Shown here: piece after piece, positions 54,784 through 57,973 of the stretch
How the letters are laid out: each line of letters starts with the position of its first letter
Numbering within the stretch: the stretch's first letter is position 1
Assembly (NCBI GenBank): GCA_000310025.1
Contig: FN648640.1
Location: 1,186 to 59,158 of the forward strand
Source: Ectocarpus siliculosus
Taxonomy: Eukaryota > Sar > Phaeophyceae > Ectocarpales > Ectocarpaceae
Length of the DNA stretch: 57,973 nt
Reading direction: 5' to 3'
Position numbers and translations under genes: made by a program
The notes under the pieces: generated by a model
Told to the model about the DNA's origin: nothing
Databases searched by the model: none
What the model saw: only the letters and a program-made list of their open reading frames with translations

Positions 54784-56313
54784 AATTGAGGGAAAACGAC
54801 ACAACAGGGTGTATACCCTGGTCGAAAAGCGACACACCTGGGTACACAGTCATTAACAGCAGTAAATGCACTCATATCATTGGTCAGCGCCCAATTTCAC
54901 CCCGGTGCGTCCGAAAAGGCGCAGGGTATACCCTGCCGTGACTACTTTTCTCAGCAACTGTACCCTGTTTTCGGAAATGTACCCTGACCTGACGGGAAAA
55001 GAGACCCTTTCATCAATCATTTCCCCCGCAGGAATCTTCCCAACCAACTCCTTTTCCCCTCCAACCATGGTATACCAAACGGCGAATCTTCCCGCCGAAT
55101 TAACAACCATGGCAACGGGGCAGGAATCAGTTTCCGCCCCTGCGAAACAACACCAACCATCAACTCTTGCGCTCGAAATCAACAATGGCCCGGCAACACC
55201 CCAGCACAATTGCTCCGTTTGGAAACATGCACACACGCGTACAATACCCCGTGGACTACTGCTTGCTGCAGTCTATGTGCGAGATGCACGGGTCACGCTA
55301 TGAAAGCAAGACCGATTCAGCATGGTTGACATGCATATGCATTTGTGCGGGCGTGTGTTGTCGGTTGTGTCTCAGTTGCGATGTGTCGTGTGTGCGTGCG
55401 TGTGTTGTCTGTTGTGTCTCAATTGCGATGTGTTTCTTGCTTGAACTACTGCTGTAGCAGCAGCGGTCACGCTTACCAGCCAACCAAGCCGACCAATCAA
55501 TCAATGTAGTAAGAAGACGTCAGGCTTCAGCGGGATGAGCCGATGAAATACAACGCGAGCACTCTTCTTTCTACCGACAGGGAGGGTGATTGAGTTGGAC
55601 GACACAGCAGTGTCCTGCTGCTAGAGTAAGGATAAGACTCGTGTGTGCGTGATTGATGTCAACGGCATGTCTGTGTGTGCTGGTCCTGCCTCTCCCCTCC
55701 ACCCTCTCTGCGGGCGCGAGCTCGCCGCCAGCACAGCGCCACACATTGACACATGCATATATATGCATGCCAACCATGCTGAATCGGTCCGCTTTCATAG
55801 CGTGACCCGTGCATCTCGCCCATAGACTGCAGCAAGCAGTAGTCCACGGGGTATTGTACGCGTGTGTGCATGTTTTTCAAACGGGGCAATTGTGCTGGGG
55901 TGTTGCCCGGCCATTGTTGATTTCGAGCGCAAGAGTTGATGGTTGGTGTTGTTTCGCAGGGGCGGAAACTGATTCCTGCCCCGTTGCCATGGTTGTTAAT
56001 TCGGCGGGAAGATTCGCCGTTTGGTATACCATGGTTGGAGGGGAAAAGGAGTTGGTTGGGAAGATTCCTGCGGGGGAAATGATTGATGAAAGGGTCTCTT
56101 TTCCCGTCAGGTCAGGGTACATTTCCGAAAACAGGGTACAGTTGTTGAGAGAAGTAGTCACGGCAGGGTATACCCTGCGCCTTTTCGGACGCACCGGGGT
56201 GAAATTGGGCGCTGACCAATGATATGAGTGCATTTACTGCTGTTAATGACTGTGTACCCAGGTGTGTCGCTTTTCGACCAGGGTATACCCTGTTGTGTCG
56301 TTTTCCCTTAATT
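54784..56313. mobile_element. Foldback element 4, arms ~560 bp, nearly identical
   Basis: The left arm 54784-55345 and right arm 55752-56313 are inverted copies, about 97% identical in the outer 500 bp. The spacer is ~400 bp and GTGTGT- and CTGCTG-rich. Outer ends read AATTGAGGGAAAACGACAC and its counterpart AATTAAGGGAAAACGACAC. Each arm stays open in both directions: one frame includes VYQTANLPAELTTMATGQES, the opposite GRFAVWYTMVGGEKELVGKI. The few arm differences include replacement changes in both frames, so coding constraint is not shown. The high identity means recent insertion or conversion between arms. No transposase is present. Confidence 0.92.
54922..54935. repeat. 14-bp palindrome CAGGGTATACCCTG
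   Basis: Perfect palindrome in the left arm of foldback element 4; the right arm has it at 56164-56177. Related words GGTGTATACCCTGG (54810) and TGTACCCTG (54960, 54979) occur nearby, so GTATACCCTG is a recurrent motif of the arms. It could be a transposase-binding site of the element's family. Confidence 0.9.
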
Positions 56314-56404
56314 AATTAGTAGAACAAGAGGACTCCGCGACAGAGAAATATACACCCTCGCTCCCGTTAGGATGTATTTTTCGTCGTTTCGTCACACCGT
56401 CAAG

Positions 56405-56430
56405 CACGAAATCCAATCCGTTCAAAGGAT
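56405..56430. repeat. Short remnant of the block B start
   Basis: AATCCAATCCGTTCAAAGGAT resembles the CCAATCCG...GGATTGG starts of block B (43060, 52650, 38166). Only about 20 bp are recognisable. Confidence 0.4.
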
Positions 56431-56610
56431 GAAAGGAAAGCGGACCACGGATTTATAGTCTATATGCAGAACATATGAGAACCCTCCCCACCCCCCCACC
56501 CCCTCCGCACCAGTGTTATTTGAAACGGATTTCCCCTCCTCGCCGCTGATCTGAAACTGCCGGTGGGTGGGGTCACCGGACACCCCGGTGAGTCACCCCT
56601 CACCACCTTC

Positions 56611-56769
56611 ATGAGTTCTTTTCTTGCAGCTGCCGCGTTTTGGGCGTCTGTTCTTATCTGTATGCGCGTTGTTACACCACAAATGCGGGTTCTTGTTGTT
56701 AATACCATGTGTTCTTATAGCCAGTTCTTATACTTTGAACTTTACGACGCTGCATGTCTTGGCTGCTAA
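56611..56769 (+). CDS. Small open frame with one membrane segment, hypothetical
   Basis: An ATG at 56611 opens 52 codons: MSSFLAAAAFWASVLICMRV, then VTPQMRVLVVNTMCSYSQF, ending DAACLGC and a stop at 56767-56769. The first 20 residues would form a signal peptide or membrane helix. A frame 1 base away is also hydrophobic and open (56624-56827), and TTCTTTTCTTGCAG at 56620-56633 could be a splice acceptor for it. No family was recognised, and the two alternatives exclude each other. Confidence 0.2.
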   Translation: MSSFLAAAAFWASVLICMRVVTPQMRVLVVNTMCSYSQFLYFELYDAACLGC

Positions 56770-56874
56770 GTTCTTAAGTGCGAGCGCCATCTGTAACCTT
56801 AATGTAGTATTATTACTCTTGGCCTAGGCCAAATTGTAGTGTGTTCGTGGCTATGAATGAGCCAGACCAGGCTG

Positions 56875-56878
<4 letters not shown>

Positions 56879-56906
<28 letters not shown>
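56879..56906. repeat. (AG)n microsatellite
   Basis: 14 AG units. The minus strand reads CTCTCT, which could lengthen a pyrimidine tract; on the plus strand it has no visible role. Confidence 0.97.
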
Positions 56907-56909
<3 letters not shown>

Positions 56910-57006
56910 GAGGTTTTGTCATCCGTTGAACGCGTACTGGTGGGCTCAGGCTATAGCACACACACGTTATTCCTTTCTGCTTTTCTGCCTCTTCGCCTGG
57001 GTGCAG

Positions 57007-57048
57007 AAGTTTCTGCTTGCGCGCAAGGGACCTAGAGCCAAACCGGAG
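57007..57048 (+). CDS. Candidate 42-bp exon, unknown
   Basis: A long pyrimidine-rich tract (TTCCTTTCTGCTTTTCTGCC, 56968 on) leads to GGGTGCAG, then 14 codons, KFLLARKGPRAKPE, then GTAGGAC. The length is a multiple of three and both borders fit consensus. It is too short to assign, and neighbouring exons were not found. It could belong to a gene running out of the window. Confidence 0.3.
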
Positions 57049-57099
57049 GTAGGACGACAGCGTGCGCTCTACATTCATCCAGAGTGTTGGACGCCATGA

Positions 57100-57395
57100 C
57101 AGGGGGGGGGGAACAGAAGCCACACGCTGGTACCTCCGCGCCATGCGAAACTGCTTATCTTTTGCGCAAAGACCTTATCCGGGCGGACCCGGCACAATGG
57201 TACCGCGAAAAGAAAGTGCCACCCCGGACAGCGGCGATCGTTGTGCGGACGACGTGCACGTCATTAAGGATGTTGAACCAGCCAGCGAGAACGGGTCGCT
57301 CCAAGTCTCACCTTTTTTTCATCCATGACCACCATACAGACGCTATCCGACGCACAACAGGGAGTGGCACTGTTGTTAGTTATTTGCAGTGACAC
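57100..57395 (+). repeat. Diverged relative of the block D end
   Basis: CGCTCCAAGTCTCACCTTTT and TTCATCCATGACCACCA (57297-57332) match the block D end CGCTCCAAAACGCATCTTTT CGTCATCCACAACCACCA. The frame 57084-57392 gives RADPAQWYREKKVPPRTAAI and then SKSHLFFIHDHHTDAIRRTT, compared with SKTHLFVIHNHQTGANQRTT in block D. Peptide similarity is higher than the DNA divergence alone would suggest, which hints at a coding past. Confidence 0.45.
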
Positions 57396-57973
57396 GATGT
57401 GGAAAAAGAAGACTGCGCCCAAAGGGAAAGATAAGCTCGCTTCCTATTGCCGTTGGGATTTAATGGGATAACAAGAATTGAGGATCTCAGTTTTCACGGC
57501 CTCGCTCTGCATGTATAGATATGCTCTACTGTATGCACACAGCAATGCAGCAGAGCAGTAGTTTACCATTCTGTCTTGACGCCGTCGTGAATATGCGGTC
57601 ATGTTCAGCGACAAGAAAACAAGCAACATAAAACGAAAGTAAAGAGGATGATTGGCGGCAGCCCTGCGTGAGCAAGGCAGCGAAACACTCGACAATATAT
57701 ATCAGTGAAGTACATTGCCTTACCGGTAAAGGATGGGCCCGGTCGGTAAAGTCGAAAATTGCGGTCATACTCGTCGCCGCCCCTGCACCCCCTCCCACTT
57801 GCGGCCCCCCTCGGGCCCCCTCAGCCCTTGCCAAAGACTATAACTCTTAATGTTCTTTGGCCCTTGCCTTGGCCGAGCTCAGAGCTCAGCATTACTGTGG
57901 CAAACCACCGACACACTGACACTGAAAGATCACGATGGATTTTTGGGGCTCGTAGATACTTTTGTTCTTTTTT
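57396..57973. other. No supported gene
   Basis: A GCAGCCCTGCGTGAGCAAGGC hairpin-like word lies near 57659. CCCC/GGCCCCCC-rich sequence lies at 57780-57830, and an AGCTCAGAGCTCAGC short repeat near 57878. I see no exon. Confidence 0.4.

Noticed and set aside
55809-56222. 137-codon ORF in the right arm of foldback 4 as a gene
   Set aside because: The arm is open on both strands and the arm-to-arm changes alter both proteins; no domain and no start context.
1-57973. Giant-virus (phaeovirus-like) insertion
   Set aside because: No capsid, polymerase or compact intron-less gene cluster is visible anywhere in the window.

Overview
The window looks like intron-rich, repeat-rich nuclear DNA of a stramenopile, most likely a brown alga. 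I infer this from several signs: short exons with GT..AG borders, single LRR-type exons, clusters of CTG/CAG triplets, degenerate LINE, Helitron and tyrosine-recombinase remnants, and no compact operon-like gene order. The species is not identified. Only a few percent of the 58 kb is convincingly coding.

Layout. 0-11 kb holds repeats: a foldback element (0.95-1.87 kb), degenerate tandem repeats, an AAT microsatellite, a TIR element (5.1-5.9 kb), a 42-bp satellite (6.9-7.2 kb) and 200-230 bp tandem repeats (9.1-10.4 kb). 11.5-14.8 kb is the best gene region: a plus-strand gene with five leucine-rich repeats and further exons that all join in phase 0. 16.8-17.7 kb is an unusual field of about 25 degenerate copies of the palindrome ACTTCCATGGAAGT. 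18.0-22.1 kb has a second foldback element and a 2.5 kb element with ~450-bp terminal inverted repeats. 22.5-24.5 kb has unassigned coding-like fragments and the C-terminus of a tyrosine recombinase.

24.8-35.6 kb is framed by two inverted, decayed Helitrons, each with a Pif1-type helicase remnant and a GC hairpin at the 3' end. Between them lie two exons of an RGS domain (regulator of G-protein signalling) that join exactly at a conserved point, a third foldback element inside the RGS intron, and two decayed LINE 3' halves. 36.8-54.8 kb is a mosaic of repeated blocks: three elements with TAATGAGCCGCGG inverted ends, three copies of a ~1.5 kb block (B), two of block C and three or four of a CTG-rich block (D). 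A minus-strand gene of unknown function with one probable frameshift sits in the only single-copy part (47.0-48.3 kb). 54.8-56.3 kb is a nearly perfect foldback element with ~560-bp arms.

The genes do not form a pathway that can be read here. The LRR gene (recognition or scaffold type) and the RGS gene (G-protein signalling) are separate eukaryotic loci broken up by repeats. Gene ends, UTRs and promoters cannot be set from sequence alone.
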